A stretch of DNA of 64,000 nucleotides from an uncultured Dehalococcoidia bacterium (GCA_958296445.1 OY282565.1:1691570-1755569); one strand, 5' to 3'; positions 25,881 through 34,292 are shown, counted from the first letter of the stretch. Notes: generated from the letters alone by a model not told the origin. A program made the numbers and translations.

Positions 25881-25886
25881 AACCGC

Positions 25887-28382
25887 TCACCCCCCCGGAT
25901 CGTCGTCGGTATGGCAGTCGGCGTACCCCAGCACTAGGTTGGTCGTTGGAAAGACGCTGTCCAGCCGGAACCGGGTGCTTGCCGGGTCGGTAGTTACCCG
26001 AACCTGCGCCGTTTGCCCGTCCCGCTCCAGGGACGGTTCGTCGAGGTTAAACCACTCGTAGCTAATAAACACCTCGCCGTTCCACAGGGACAGGTGCAAG
26101 ACGACCACTTTTTGATAGCTGCCTAGGTCAAAGCTGATTAACGCGCTTTCCGGCTCGCCGTCCGCGCCCTCTTGAACTTGGCAGGTTGCCGACATCCCGT
26201 GCCGCTCATTGACGTAAATCTCCGGGTGGGCGGTGGCCGGGTCATAGTGGTCGTCATCCGGTTCGGGGGCCCGCGGGGGCGCCGGGGGCGGCGGGGGCCG
26301 CGGGGCTGCCGCAATTCGCTGGGCGGGCGTGTTCAGAACCGGATACTGGCTGTCCGTGCCGAAATTCCACGGGTAGTCCCCCGTCGAACCGGCGTCGAGG
26401 CTGATGTTCCAGTCGGCGTAAATGCTGGTGTAGCCGGTAGGCGCCTGTAGCTCACTGGTGGTTTTGCCCGCCACCGTTACGCTGGAGCCGCCGAATTGTT
26501 CCCCGACGCAGGCGGTTTGCCCCGATGCCTGGGTGTCGCAGTAGCTGGCGGTAATGGCAGAGCCGCTGCCGGAAGAACGCCCCACCAACCCGCCGACTTG
26601 GACGGCAGTGCCGGTGGCCGACACTGACCCGGCGGCGTAGCTGGCGATTATGGTGTCACTGGTAATCCCCACCAGCCCGCCTACTAAGACGTTATTCCGG
26701 CTTCCGTCAATGCTGACCGCAGCCCTGGAGTAGCTGGCCCGAATGGTGCCTCTGTTTGCGCCGGCCAACCCTCCCCCCTCGGCGGAGTTACTAGCTATGG
26801 TGACGCTACCCCCCTGAACATAGCTGGAGTCTACTCGGCCGCCGGATTGGATATTGCCCACCAGAGCCCCGGCACGTCCAAGGCTCGTTATTCTCACGTT
26901 GGGGTTTATTATTCCTGTATCTTTGATAATGCCGCTGCTTCCCAGCTCACCGAACAGTCCGGCATTGCCGCTGCCGACGTTGACTGTCAACCCGGTGAGG
27001 GTGTGGCCGCCGCCGTCAAAGGTTGTGGTGAAAGGAGCGGCAACAGTGCCTATGGGCGTCCAGCTAGAGAACGTTCCGCTGGCGGGAAAAGTCAGGTTCG
27101 CCGTCAGTTCGTAGCCGCCGCAGGTCGCAGGGCAGCCCATACGCCCGGCCGCGCCCGTTTCCCGGTTGGGGAACGCCGCGTTATAGTTGCTAAGGCTGGC
27201 CGCCGCCGGGTCGCCGTCGCCGTCCAGATCCCAGCGCATAGCGTTGAGCTGCGCCAAGGAACTAACCTCTATCAGGCCGTTGTTATTGCTGTCGTAGTCG
27301 GTGCGCCGCAGGTACGATGGCGCCGGGTACTGGCTGGATGTGCCGAAATACCACGGGTCATCGCCCGTCGAATCGCCCGTCAAGTCAATGTCCCAGTCGG
27401 CGTAAATGCCGGTGTAGCCTACGGGTGTCTGTAGTTGACTGGTGGTTTTGCCGTCCACCGTAACGGTGGCGCCGGATTGGGCGCCGATGCAGTTGCTCTG
27501 CCCCGATACCTGGGTGTCGCAGTAGCTGTTGGTAATGACGGCGGTGGCCCCTCCAGAAGGCCCCACGAACCCGCCGACTATGGCGCCGGGGCCGGAAGCC
27601 GATACAATCCCGGCGGCGTAGCTGGCGATTATCGTGCCGCCATCGTTCCACCCCGCCAGCCCGCCTACTAAGGAACCATCCCGGCTTCCGTCAGTCCTGA
27701 CCGTGGCTGTGGAGTAGCTGGCCCGAATGTTGCCATAGTTGCGGCCTGTCAACCCGCCCCCGGTGTTGTTGTTAGCAGCCAGGGTGACGCTGCCCCCCAT
27801 AACGTAGCTGGAATCTACCCGGCCGCCGGATGCGATATTGCCCGCCAGAGCCCCGGCTTCTTGACTGCTGGCCGTTATTGTCACGTTTGGGTTTATTATT
27901 CCTAGATCTCTGATAACGCCGCGCGTACTGCCGAACAGTCCGGCATCGCCGCTGCTAACGCTAACCGTCAACCTAGTGAGAGTGTGGCCGTTGCCGTCAA
28001 AGGTTGTGTTGAAAGGCGCGGTAGAAGTGCCTATGGGCGTCCAGCTAGAGAACGTTCCGCTGGTGGGAAAGGTCAGGTTCGCCATCAGTTCGTAGCCGGT
28101 GCAGGTTCCCGACGGGCAGCCCATACGCCCGGCCGCGCCCGTTTCCCGGTTGGGAAAGGCCGTCAGATAGTCGCTGGCACTGGCCGATACCGGGTCGCCG
28201 TCGCCGTCCAGATCCCAGCGCATAGCGTTGAGCTGCGCTAGGGTGCTAACGTCTATCAGGCCGTTGTCGTTGGCGTCGTAGTCGGTGGTCGTCACCTGCG
28301 CCCCGGCGGGCAGGGCGGCGAAAAACAGCAGCCCCGCCGCCCCGGCAAACAGCCCGAGCAAAGCGATGAACTTGGGAAGCAT
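25887..28382 (-). CDS. Secreted GLUG-repeat protein with two ~330-aa duplicated units
   Basis: 831 aa. Signal peptide (hydrophobic 5-25, cleavage likely after AGA-28). Two large homologous units follow, each opening with a calcium-loop-like DYDxNxNGLI(D/E)V and an LAQLNAMRWDLDGDGDP segment, then TFDGxGHTLT and GLUG-type repeats (GGLTGRNYGNIRASYS, GGLAGANRGTIRASYS). A proline-rich hinge precedes a ~110-aa C-terminal domain with two cysteines. GLUG repeats form beta-helices in surface adhesins. No sorting signal seen, so it is released or loosely attached. ATG 28382 is preceded by a G21 run and TAAAG; the longer frame crosses that run and was rejected. Phase variation is plausible. Confidence 0.8.
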   Translation of the reverse strand: MLPKFIALLGLFAGAAGLLFFAALPAGAQVTTTDYDANDNGLIDVSTLAQLNAMRWDLDGDGDPVSASASDYLTAFPNRETGAAGRMGCPSGTCTGYELMANLTFPTSGTFSSWTPIGTSTAPFNTTFDGNGHTLTRLTVSVSSGDAGLFGSTRGVIRDLGIINPNVTITASSQEAGALAGNIASGGRVDSSYVMGGSVTLAANNNTGGGLTGRNYGNIRASYSTATVRTDGSRDGSLVGGLAGWNDGGTIIASYAAGIVSASGPGAIVGGFVGPSGGATAVITNSYCDTQVSGQSNCIGAQSGATVTVDGKTTSQLQTPVGYTGIYADWDIDLTGDSTGDDPWYFGTSSQYPAPSYLRRTDYDSNNNGLIEVSSLAQLNAMRWDLDGDGDPAAASLSNYNAAFPNRETGAAGRMGCPATCGGYELTANLTFPASGTFSSWTPIGTVAAPFTTTFDGGGHTLTGLTVNVGSGNAGLFGELGSSGIIKDTGIINPNVRITSLGRAGALVGNIQSGGRVDSSYVQGGSVTIASNSAEGGGLAGANRGTIRASYSRAAVSIDGSRNNVLVGGLVGITSDTIIASYAAGSVSATGTAVQVGGLVGRSSGSGSAITASYCDTQASGQTACVGEQFGGSSVTVAGKTTSELQAPTGYTSIYADWNISLDAGSTGDYPWNFGTDSQYPVLNTPAQRIAAAPRPPPPPAPPRAPEPDDDHYDPATAHPEIYVNERHGMSATCQVQEGADGEPESALISFDLGSYQKVVVLHLSLWNGEVFISYEWFNLDEPSLERDGQTAQVRVTTDPASTRFRLDSVFPTTNLVLGYADCHTDDDPGG

Positions 28383-28387
28383 CTTTA

Positions 28388-28408
28388 CCCCCCCCCCCCC
28401 CCCCCCCC
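28388..28408. promoter_or_regulatory. Homopolymer C21 (G21 on coding strand) just before the GLUG gene start
   Basis: Twenty-one consecutive Cs end five bases before the ATG of the minus-strand gene (28382), so the ribosome-binding region itself is poly-G. Tract-length change would alter both the leader and promoter spacing, the classic contingency-locus design. Confidence 0.75.
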
Positions 28409-28559
28409 GAGAATTAGGGCGGGAAAAGGAATCCCCCAAGTCACAGACCCTCGCATAACCGGCCTCCCCCAAACGCCGAATTGCCCAAGACCACCGCCGG
28501 ATAAATTATCATATCCCCGCCAAAACCCGCCAAAACCCGCCGCCCGCCCCATTCCGGCG

Positions 28560-29000
28560 GAAACCGCATTGTGCGGGATACGGGCGCCCGTCTGTGCGCC
28601 CCTACGCCCGGCGTCAAACCCCGTTGGTACAGACGTCAAATTATATCATAGGGGCGCACAGACGTGCGCCCCCCGCCCGGCGGCAACCGCGTTGCGCGGG
28701 CGGCAAACCGCATTGTGCGCGGATACGGGCGCACGGCTGTGCGCCCCTACGCCCCCCCCCCCGCCCGGCGGCAACCGGGTTGTGCGGGCGGCAAATCGTA
28801 TTGTGCGCGGATACGGGCGCACGGCTGTGCGCCCCTACGCCCCCCCGCCCGGCGGCAACCGCGTTGTGCGGGCGGCAAATCGCATTGTGCGGGGTACGGG
28901 CGCACGGCTGTGCGCCCCTACGCCCCCCCGCCCGGCGCCAAACCCCGTTGTGCGGACGTTAAATCACGTTGTAGGGGCGCACAGCCGTGCGCCCCCTGCC
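28560..29000. repeat. Array of GGGCGCAC palindromes, five or six units
   Basis: Units of about 85-90 bases, e.g. GCGGCAAATCGTATTGTGCG then GGATACGGGCGCACGGCTG and its palindromic partner, ending in variable C runs (C11 at 28752-28762). Related to the 25560-25880 array, so the GLUG gene is bracketed by the same repeat. No gene here. Confidence 0.85.
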
Positions 29001-29002
29001 GC

Positions 29003-30145
29003 CTACAGCCCCAGCGCCGCCGCCAGCTCGCGCTTGTGTTGCTTGGGATCCCCCAAGTAATGATAAAGCGTCCGCGATGCCGCGGTGTGCAATGTAAGGC
29101 CGTACTCGGTCATACTGCCCACCCCGGCGTGGACTTCGTGGGCGTAGTTGCAGGCTTGGTAGTAGCCCTCGCTGGCTACTGCTTTGGCTAGGCGGACGCT
29201 GGCGGTGGCGTCGCGGCCCGCGTCCAGCTTCCACAGGGCCTCGTAGGTAGTCCAGCGGGCGGCGTCCAAATGGTTTACCAAGCTGATTATCTGGTCTTGC
29301 ACCCTTTGGAACCGGCCGATGGGTGTGCCGAACTGGATTCGCGTCCGGCTATAGTCTACCGAAAGCTCGTATACCGCTTGGCAGCCGCCCACCTGAAAGG
29401 CGCACAGCACCGGGATGGCCTTTTCCACGGCCCGCCGCCACGCGGCCCAGCCGCCGCCCAGAACATCCCCGGCGTCCACCGCCACGTTGTCGAACCGCAC
29501 TTCCGACAGATTCCAGGCGAACCCCGGCAGGCCCCGCGCCCGCACGCCGGGGGCGTCGGCGGGAATCACCGTCAGGGCCACGTCGTTGCTTTCCCCGGAG
29601 CGGACGGCGCAAAGAAAGTGGCTGGCCGATTGGCCGTCGAACACATAAGCCTTGACGCCGTTGACCCGCAGCCCGCCGCCGCCGTCCCCGTCGCTATCAA
29701 CGGCGGCAACATCGGCAACGGTGGCAACGGCGCGGACGTCGGCCTCGTCCCAGCCGTAGTCGGATTCGGTGATGGCGGGAACCAGGCGCAGCTCGCCGCT
29801 GGCGATGCGCGGCAGCCAATGGCGCTTTTGCGATTCCGTCCCGCCCTCCAGCACTGCCAGAGCCGACAGGGCCGCCGAGGCGATGTGGGGACCCGGCGTC
29901 GGCCCGCGGCCCAGTTCCTCGAACAGCACCCCGGCGTCGGTAAAGGAACCGCCCTCGCCGCCGTACTCTAGGGGTATCAGTATGCCCAGCCAGCCCGTGG
30001 CGGCCAGTTGGCCCCACGGCTCCAGGGGCGTGGTTTCGTCGGGCGACGCGATTTGCAGCAACGCTTCCTTGGGGTATTCTTGGGCCACGAAACGCCGCGC
30101 CGCCGCCTTAAGCATTTCCTGTTCCGGTGTCAACGCCAGATCCAT
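29003..30145 (-). CDS. Acyl-CoA dehydrogenase family protein
   Basis: 380 aa, FAD-dependent alpha,beta-dehydrogenation of an acyl-CoA. MDLALTPEQEMLKAAARRFV is a typical opening; the middle domain has PAITESDYGWDEADVRA and the C-terminal helices contain RTRIQFGTPIGRFQRVQDQ and VHAGVGSMTEYGLTLH. The usual catalytic Glu position is not obvious. Start moved to ATG 30145 (GAGGAG seven bases upstream). A second acyl-CoA dehydrogenase gene lies upstream on the same strand, and the pair may be a heteromeric enzyme, as in sterol-side-chain FadE pairs (inference). Confidence 0.88.
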   Translation of the reverse strand: MDLALTPEQEMLKAAARRFVAQEYPKEALLQIASPDETTPLEPWGQLAATGWLGILIPLEYGGEGGSFTDAGVLFEELGRGPTPGPHIASAALSALAVLEGGTESQKRHWLPRIASGELRLVPAITESDYGWDEADVRAVATVADVAAVDSDGDGGGGLRVNGVKAYVFDGQSASHFLCAVRSGESNDVALTVIPADAPGVRARGLPGFAWNLSEVRFDNVAVDAGDVLGGGWAAWRRAVEKAIPVLCAFQVGGCQAVYELSVDYSRTRIQFGTPIGRFQRVQDQIISLVNHLDAARWTTYEALWKLDAGRDATASVRLAKAVASEGYYQACNYAHEVHAGVGSMTEYGLTLHTAASRTLYHYLGDPKQHKRELAAALGL

Positions 30146-30184
30146 ATCGCTCCTCGGATGGCTCCCGAAATGTGGTTTGCCGCG

Positions 30185-30290
30185 CAAGGGCGCACGGCTG
30201 TGCGCCCCTACAATGGGGTTTGCCGTGGTTCGTTGTGCGCCCGCCCCAACGTTACGGGCGCACGGCTGTGCGCCCCTACAACGCTACGAC
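30185..30290. repeat. Two GGGCGCAC palindromes between the acyl-CoA dehydrogenase genes
   Basis: AAGGGCGCACGGCTGTGCGCC at 30186 and ACGGGCGCACGGCTGTGCGCC at about 30255, both followed by CCTACAA. The second reaches into the last codons of the upstream gene (stop at 30284). Confidence 0.8.
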
Positions 30291-31516
30291 AATGCGCCGG
30301 CCTTTTCGCGCACTTCGCGCCCGATGCCGATGCGGCGGGCCATAATGACTTTCTGTATGTCGGTGGTGCCGCCGGGATGTATGGCGACGATTCCGGCGCG
30401 GGAATGGGCTTCCATGTGGCCGTCGGCGGCGCCCAGCTCCGGGTCGTGGGTCAGGCCGGCCGGGCCTAGAATGTCCAGCATCGCTTGGGCCATCCGCAGC
30501 CCGGAGGTCTTGCGGACATAGGACGCCTGCGGCCCCTCGTAGGTTATGTTGGCCCCGCTGTGGCGCATCCAGTAGTTGCGAAGGTTGAGCAGCCGCACGA
30601 TTTCCGCTTCGACGTATACGTCTACCAGCCGGTCGCGCACGTCCGGGTCTTGGGTCATCGGCTGGCCGCGGCGGTTGGTGCTGCGGCAATGCTCAAAGAG
30701 GCGGTCAACCAGCCAGTTGCGCCCGATGCGCCCGCCGGTGCCATGCTCCAGCTCCAAGTGGGTGGTGGCGACCTTCCAGCCCTGATTTTCGCCGCCCACC
30801 AAGTTAAAGGCGGGAATCCGCACGTCGTCGAAATATACCGTCTGCTTGACCCCCGAACCCGCGCCCGACTCGCCGCCGGAAATCAGCAGATCCATCGGCT
30901 GGATGGTTATGCCGGGCAGATGCGACGGCACCATAAACCACCCTAGGTTTTCGTGGCGTTTGGCGCCGGGGTCGGTGACGGTAATCGTCCACATATAATC
31001 GCAGCCGTGGTCGCTGCCGACAAATATCTTCTGGCCGTTTAGGACGTATTCGTCACCGTCGCGGATGGCGGTAGTCTTGACGTTTGCCAGGTCGGAGCCG
31101 GCTTCCGGTTCCGACAGCAGTTGCCAGGTACGCACTTGGCCGGTGAATATCGGGGGCAGGAACGCCCGTTTCTGCTCCTCGGAACCCCAGACCAGAATGG
31201 AGTTGCCGCCCAGCCGCCCGCCGGAATCGTAGTAGGGCGGCAGGGTGAGGCCGTGGGAATCTATTTCCTCCTCGATAACCACGGCGTGGTCAACGTCCAG
31301 CCCGCCGCCGCCGTACTCCACCGGCGCGGTGGGCCACAGCCAGCCCCGTGCGCCCAGCTTGCGGCCCAAGTCGCGGCGGAGCTGGTACTGCTCCCAAGTC
31401 AAGCCGGCCGGGTCGGCCGGGTGGACGATGCCCGCAGGCACATTGTCCTTCAGCCAGGCATTGACCTCGCGGCGAAATTCCTGCTGCTCAGGGGTGTAAC
31501 GCGGTTCAAAATCCAT
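30284..31516 (-). CDS. Acyl-CoA dehydrogenase family protein
   Basis: 410 aa. FAD/acyl-CoA motifs WQLLSEPEAGSDLANVKT and GDEYVLNGQKIFVG, then DDVRIP, ELEHGTGGRIGR, and a C-terminal RRIGIGREVREKAG. It belongs to the larger FadE subgroup. Dehydrogenates an acyl-CoA with electrons passed to ETF. ATG 31516 follows GGAGG by five bases. Upstream partner of the 29003 gene; together with the CoA-transferases and acyl-CoA ligase in this window it points to acyl-CoA catabolism. Confidence 0.9.
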   Translation of the reverse strand: MDFEPRYTPEQQEFRREVNAWLKDNVPAGIVHPADPAGLTWEQYQLRRDLGRKLGARGWLWPTAPVEYGGGGLDVDHAVVIEEEIDSHGLTLPPYYDSGGRLGGNSILVWGSEEQKRAFLPPIFTGQVRTWQLLSEPEAGSDLANVKTTAIRDGDEYVLNGQKIFVGSDHGCDYMWTITVTDPGAKRHENLGWFMVPSHLPGITIQPMDLLISGGESGAGSGVKQTVYFDDVRIPAFNLVGGENQGWKVATTHLELEHGTGGRIGRNWLVDRLFEHCRSTNRRGQPMTQDPDVRDRLVDVYVEAEIVRLLNLRNYWMRHSGANITYEGPQASYVRKTSGLRMAQAMLDILGPAGLTHDPELGAADGHMEAHSRAGIVAIHPGGTTDIQKVIMARRIGIGREVREKAGALS

Positions 31517-31529
31517 CGGTGCCTCCGGG

Positions 31530-31835
31530 TTAGTCGGTGTAGAGCATACCTGTCCATTTGAGATTGGTTTGACTAGGGGGATTCTCCATTTCCATTCGAT
31601 AAGTCAGAGTGATTCCCGGGTTATCTACCAGTCCAAAGTCGGCCGGATTTTCGCCTTCCAGTGCCAGACCGATTGCTTCCTGTAGATTGGCGACAAGTTC
31701 ATCCAGCGTCGGGCCGTCGGTGACGACCGACATTTGATGCCGCCGGGCTACATAGCAGGAAGCCACATAATAGCCGTCATATTTCTCAACGGCCACGTTG
31801 ATTTCTTTTTGCAAAGCCATTTGTGTTTCGTCCAT
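31530..31835 (-). CDS. HicB-like antitoxin (orphan copy)
   Basis: 101 aa, partial RNase-H-like HicB fold: GYYVASCYVA..VVTDGPTLDELVANLQEAIGL. AGGGG five bases before ATG 31835. No intact hicA follows. The last residues, MLYTD, and the bases after the stop match the end of the hicA remnant at 32006, suggesting that a deletion removed the toxin of this copy and fused its tail to hicB. Paralogous to, but well diverged from, the copy at 32244. If functional it is an antitoxin or repressor without its own toxin. Confidence 0.65.
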   Translation of the reverse strand: MDETQMALQKEINVAVEKYDGYYVASCYVARRHQMSVVTDGPTLDELVANLQEAIGLALEGENPADFGLVDNPGITLTYRMEMENPPSQTNLKWTGMLYTD

Positions 31836-31849
31836 TATCACCCCTTGCC

Positions 31850-32006
31850 CGGTTTATGCGGCGGCGTTACTGCGAGCGCAGCGCCCGGCCCGGCAGGGCG
31901 CCAGTGTGCGCGCCATTATCCACCACCGGCACGCCGTTGACCACCACGTACTCGATGCCGTCGGGGTACTGCTTGGGCTGCTCAAAGGTTCGGATGTTGT
32001 CCGGGT
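31850..32006 (-). pseudogene. Fragment of the D-aminoacylase gene 3' end
   Basis: About 125 bases nearly identical to the last 41 codons of the 32506-34065 gene (FEQPKQYPDGIEYVVVNG ... RALRSQ-stop), preceded by CGGACAACATCCGAACC, a piece that in the intact gene lies about 260 bases further upstream. The fragment is thus an internally deleted second copy. It also shares the TTATGCGG...CACCCCTTGCCCGG junction next to each hicB. Confidence 0.75.
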
Positions 32007-32233
32007 TAGTCGGTGTAGAAATCTCTTCTGAGAGACGGCTCAGGTATATGACGGGCTACCAGCCGGTAGATTGACTAAAGCGTTTTTATGTCTATTTCCC
32101 GGTGCCGCGGAACCGTCACATTCTGCTCTTCCCCTTCAGGGGAAAACCGGCGCAATTTTACGTGGCTTCCCTGCTGTGAAACAATCCTGTACCCGCGCCG
32201 GATTAAGACGGAGACCACTTGCCGGTAGGACAT
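32006..32233 (-). pseudogene. hicA: HicA toxin gene with an in-frame amber codon
   Basis: ATG 32233, 10 bases after the hicB stop. MSYRQVVSVLIRRGYRIVSQ, QGSHVKLRRF and VTVPRHREIDIKTL match HicA (dsRBD-like mRNA interferase with catalytic His in GSH). TAG at 32077-32075 stops translation after 52 aa. Reading through it gives SIYRLVARHIPEPSLRRDFY and a stop after 75 aa, matching the normal HicA tail (TLRSIYRQ...). One nonsense change at the Arg of TLRS has truncated the toxin. It is likely inactive unless amber is suppressed. Confidence 0.75.
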
Positions 32234-32243
32234 ACGCCTTAAT

Positions 32244-32474
32244 CTAGGCACCGGCGGTCTCGACTTCCATTGTAAGCAGGATCCGGGGATGAGAAACTAA
32301 CCCCAGATAATCCGGGGCTTCGTCTTCCAGAAAAAGGCAAACGGCGTCCTTGAGGTTGGCTACCGTTTCGTCTAGGGTTGAACCCTGAGTGACTACCGCG
32401 ATTTCGAGGCAAGAGGCCACGTAGTATTTCTCGCCTTTCCTGATATGCGCTCTGATGCTCTCGTCCGGCTTCAT
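32244..32474 (-). CDS. hicB: HicB-family antitoxin
   Basis: 76 aa: KYYVASCLEIAVVTQGSTLDETVANLKDAV, the compact HicB fold, lacking an added DNA-binding domain. AAGGGG precedes ATG 32474 by six bases (GTG 32480 is an alternative). It normally neutralises the HicA interferase encoded directly downstream, here a nonsense-broken gene. The antitoxin-first order and 10-base gap indicate a former hicBA operon inserted after the aminoacylase gene. Confidence 0.75.
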   Translation of the reverse strand: MKPDESIRAHIRKGEKYYVASCLEIAVVTQGSTLDETVANLKDAVCLFLEDEAPDYLGLVSHPRILLTMEVETAGA

Positions 32475-32505
32475 ATTCACCCCTTGCCCGGTTTATGCGG
32501 CGGCG

Positions 32506-34065
32506 TTACTGCGAGCGCAGCGCCCGGCCCGGCAGGGCGCCGGTGTGCGCGCCATTATCCACCACCGGCACGCCGTTGACCACCACGTATTCAATGCCGT
32601 CGGGGTACTGCTTGGGCTGCTCAAAGGTGGCGTTGGCCCGCACGCGCTCCGGGTCGAACACCACCACGTCGGCCTTCATTCCGTCCCGCAGGATGCCCCG
32701 GTCTTGCAGTCCCAGCCGTTGGGCCGGCATAGACGTCATCTTGCGCACTGCGTCCTCCAGCCGGAGCAGCCCCTCCTCGCGGGTGAACTGGCCCAGCACG
32801 TAGGGGAAGGTGCCGTAGGTGCGCGGATTGGGCAGATCGCCGGTCAGCAGGCCGTCGGAGCCGACCATCTGCGCCGGATGCCGCACGATGGTTCGGATGT
32901 TGTCCGGGTTGCCGGTGCGGGCGACAAAGGCCGCCTCCAGGTTTTCCTCGATGAGCAAGTCGCAGATGGCGTCCACCATCCGCTTGCCTTGATGCCGGGC
33001 CAGGTCGCCCAGCGAGCGGCCCTCCCATTCCTTGTTTTTGGCCGACGGCACGTTGCTGAAAATATAGCTGTCCAGAGTCAGGCCCCACATCGGCTCTACC
33101 GCGTCTCCGATTTCGTCGCGCACCGCCTGCTGGCCGATGCGCGACAGCAGCGCCGCCGGGCCGCCGGCGTGCACCCAGTAGGGCAGCAGCGAGTGCAGGA
33201 TGGTGGATGCGGCGGCATAGGGATACTGGTCGAAAGTCACGTCCACGCCCGAGTTGCGGCCCTCGTCAACCAGGGCCACCATCCGCTCGCCCATTCCGTC
33301 CACCGGATTATGGTAATGGGATATATGCACCGGAACGCCGCTGCGCCGCCCGACGGTCACCGCCTCGCGGAAAGGATCCAGCAACTTGTCGCCCAGAGAG
33401 TAGCGGGCATGGCTCATATAGAACCCGCCCAAGTCGGCGATGGCCTCGCACACCGCCACCAGCTCGTTGGTGTCGCTATAGGCCCCCGGCGGATAGGTTA
33501 GCCCGGTCGAAAAGCCAAAGGCCCCGTCGGTCATCGCCTGCCGGGCCAGCTCCCGCATCCGGGCCAGTTCCGGCTCCGTGGGCAGCCGGTCGTCCCAGCC
33601 CATAGCCTCCACCCGGATGGCGGCGTGGGGCGCCATAAAGGCCACGTTGCAGGCCGTCCGCCCGTCGAACAAGGCCAAGTATTCCCGCACCGAACCCCAG
33701 CGGACGCCGGGCGGCGGCGTCCCGTTCACCGCCGCCAGATAGTGCAACAGTTGCTCCAGTTTTTCCGGCGACGCCGGGGCGTAGGAAAGCCCGTCCATAC
33801 CCAGTAGCTCGGTGGTCACCCCCTGCCGCAGCTTGGCCTCGTGCCGCGGCTCCGACAGCAGCGCCAAGTCGGAATGGGAGTGCATATCAATGAAGCCGGG
33901 GCAGATGACGCTTTCGCCCACGTCAATGACGCGCCCGGCCGCCACGCCGTCACCGCCGGAGCGGACGATGGTAACGGTGTCGCCGCTGATGCCGACGCCG
34001 CCCCGATACCAAGTCTGCCCGGTGCCGTCAATGATGCGTCCGTTGCCCAGAAACAAGTCAAACAT
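32506..34065 (-). CDS. N-acyl-D-amino-acid deacylase (D-aminoacylase) family
   Basis: 519 aa zinc amidohydrolase. LGNGRIIDGTG opening, FIDMHSHSD metal-binding motif, GITTxLLG-like GVTTELLGMDG, a C-terminal HPAQMVGSDG with the catalytic Asp, and DRGILRDGMKADVVVFD at the end. Removes acyl groups from D-amino acids. ATG 34065 follows TAGGAGG by six bases. D-amino-acid metabolism would fit with the DSD1-type enzymes elsewhere in the window (inference). Its 3' end is duplicated at 31850-32006. Confidence 0.92.
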   Translation of the reverse strand: MFDLFLGNGRIIDGTGQTWYRGGVGISGDTVTIVRSGGDGVAAGRVIDVGESVICPGFIDMHSHSDLALLSEPRHEAKLRQGVTTELLGMDGLSYAPASPEKLEQLLHYLAAVNGTPPPGVRWGSVREYLALFDGRTACNVAFMAPHAAIRVEAMGWDDRLPTEPELARMRELARQAMTDGAFGFSTGLTYPPGAYSDTNELVAVCEAIADLGGFYMSHARYSLGDKLLDPFREAVTVGRRSGVPVHISHYHNPVDGMGERMVALVDEGRNSGVDVTFDQYPYAAASTILHSLLPYWVHAGGPAALLSRIGQQAVRDEIGDAVEPMWGLTLDSYIFSNVPSAKNKEWEGRSLGDLARHQGKRMVDAICDLLIEENLEAAFVARTGNPDNIRTIVRHPAQMVGSDGLLTGDLPNPRTYGTFPYVLGQFTREEGLLRLEDAVRKMTSMPAQRLGLQDRGILRDGMKADVVVFDPERVRANATFEQPKQYPDGIEYVVVNGVPVVDNGAHTGALPGRALRSQ

Positions 34066-34080
34066 AGCGGGCCTCCTAAC

Positions 34081-34140
34081 GATAAGGGCGGATACGCGCC
34101 AAGCATTATATCTTGTCCGCCAGCCAAACCGCGACTGCGC
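34081..34140. repeat. Sequence shared with the 3' flank of the methyltransferase-nuclease gene
   Basis: ATAAGGGCGGATACGCGCCAAGCATTATATC(T/C)TG... through ACCGCGACTGCGCCCC matches 37389-37445, which includes the last codons (AQSRFA) of the 37424-39094 gene. It may be a scar of a lost copy or of recombination. Confidence 0.65.
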
Positions 34141-34185
34141 CCCTGCGCCCCTGCGCCCCGCCGTCTGTCATTTGCGCCCCGCCGC

Positions 34186-34255
34186 CTGTCATTCTGAGCG
34201 CAGCGAAGAATCTTGGCTTGGGCGGCGAGGCCCTGCGCTCCGCTCAGACTGGCAA
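34186..34255. repeat. GAGCGCAGCGAAG hairpin repeat (variant)
   Basis: TGTCATTCTGAGCGCAGCGAAGAATC and inverted CTGCGCTCCGCTCAGACTGGC; a diverged member of the GAGCAAAGCGAAG family. Confidence 0.7.
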
Positions 34256-34292
34256 AAGGCAGTTTCGCAATCGCGTGATTATATTCACAATG

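Noticed and set aside
28383-28472. N-terminal extension of the GLUG protein through the homopolymer
   Set aside because: The extension depends on the G21 length for its frame, lacks a ribosome site and would bury the signal peptide.
28560-29000. CRISPR-like array or coding region for Arg/Pro-rich protein
   Set aside because: Same palindromic repeat family; open frames arise because the repeat lacks stops and the peptides are identical translations of the repeat.
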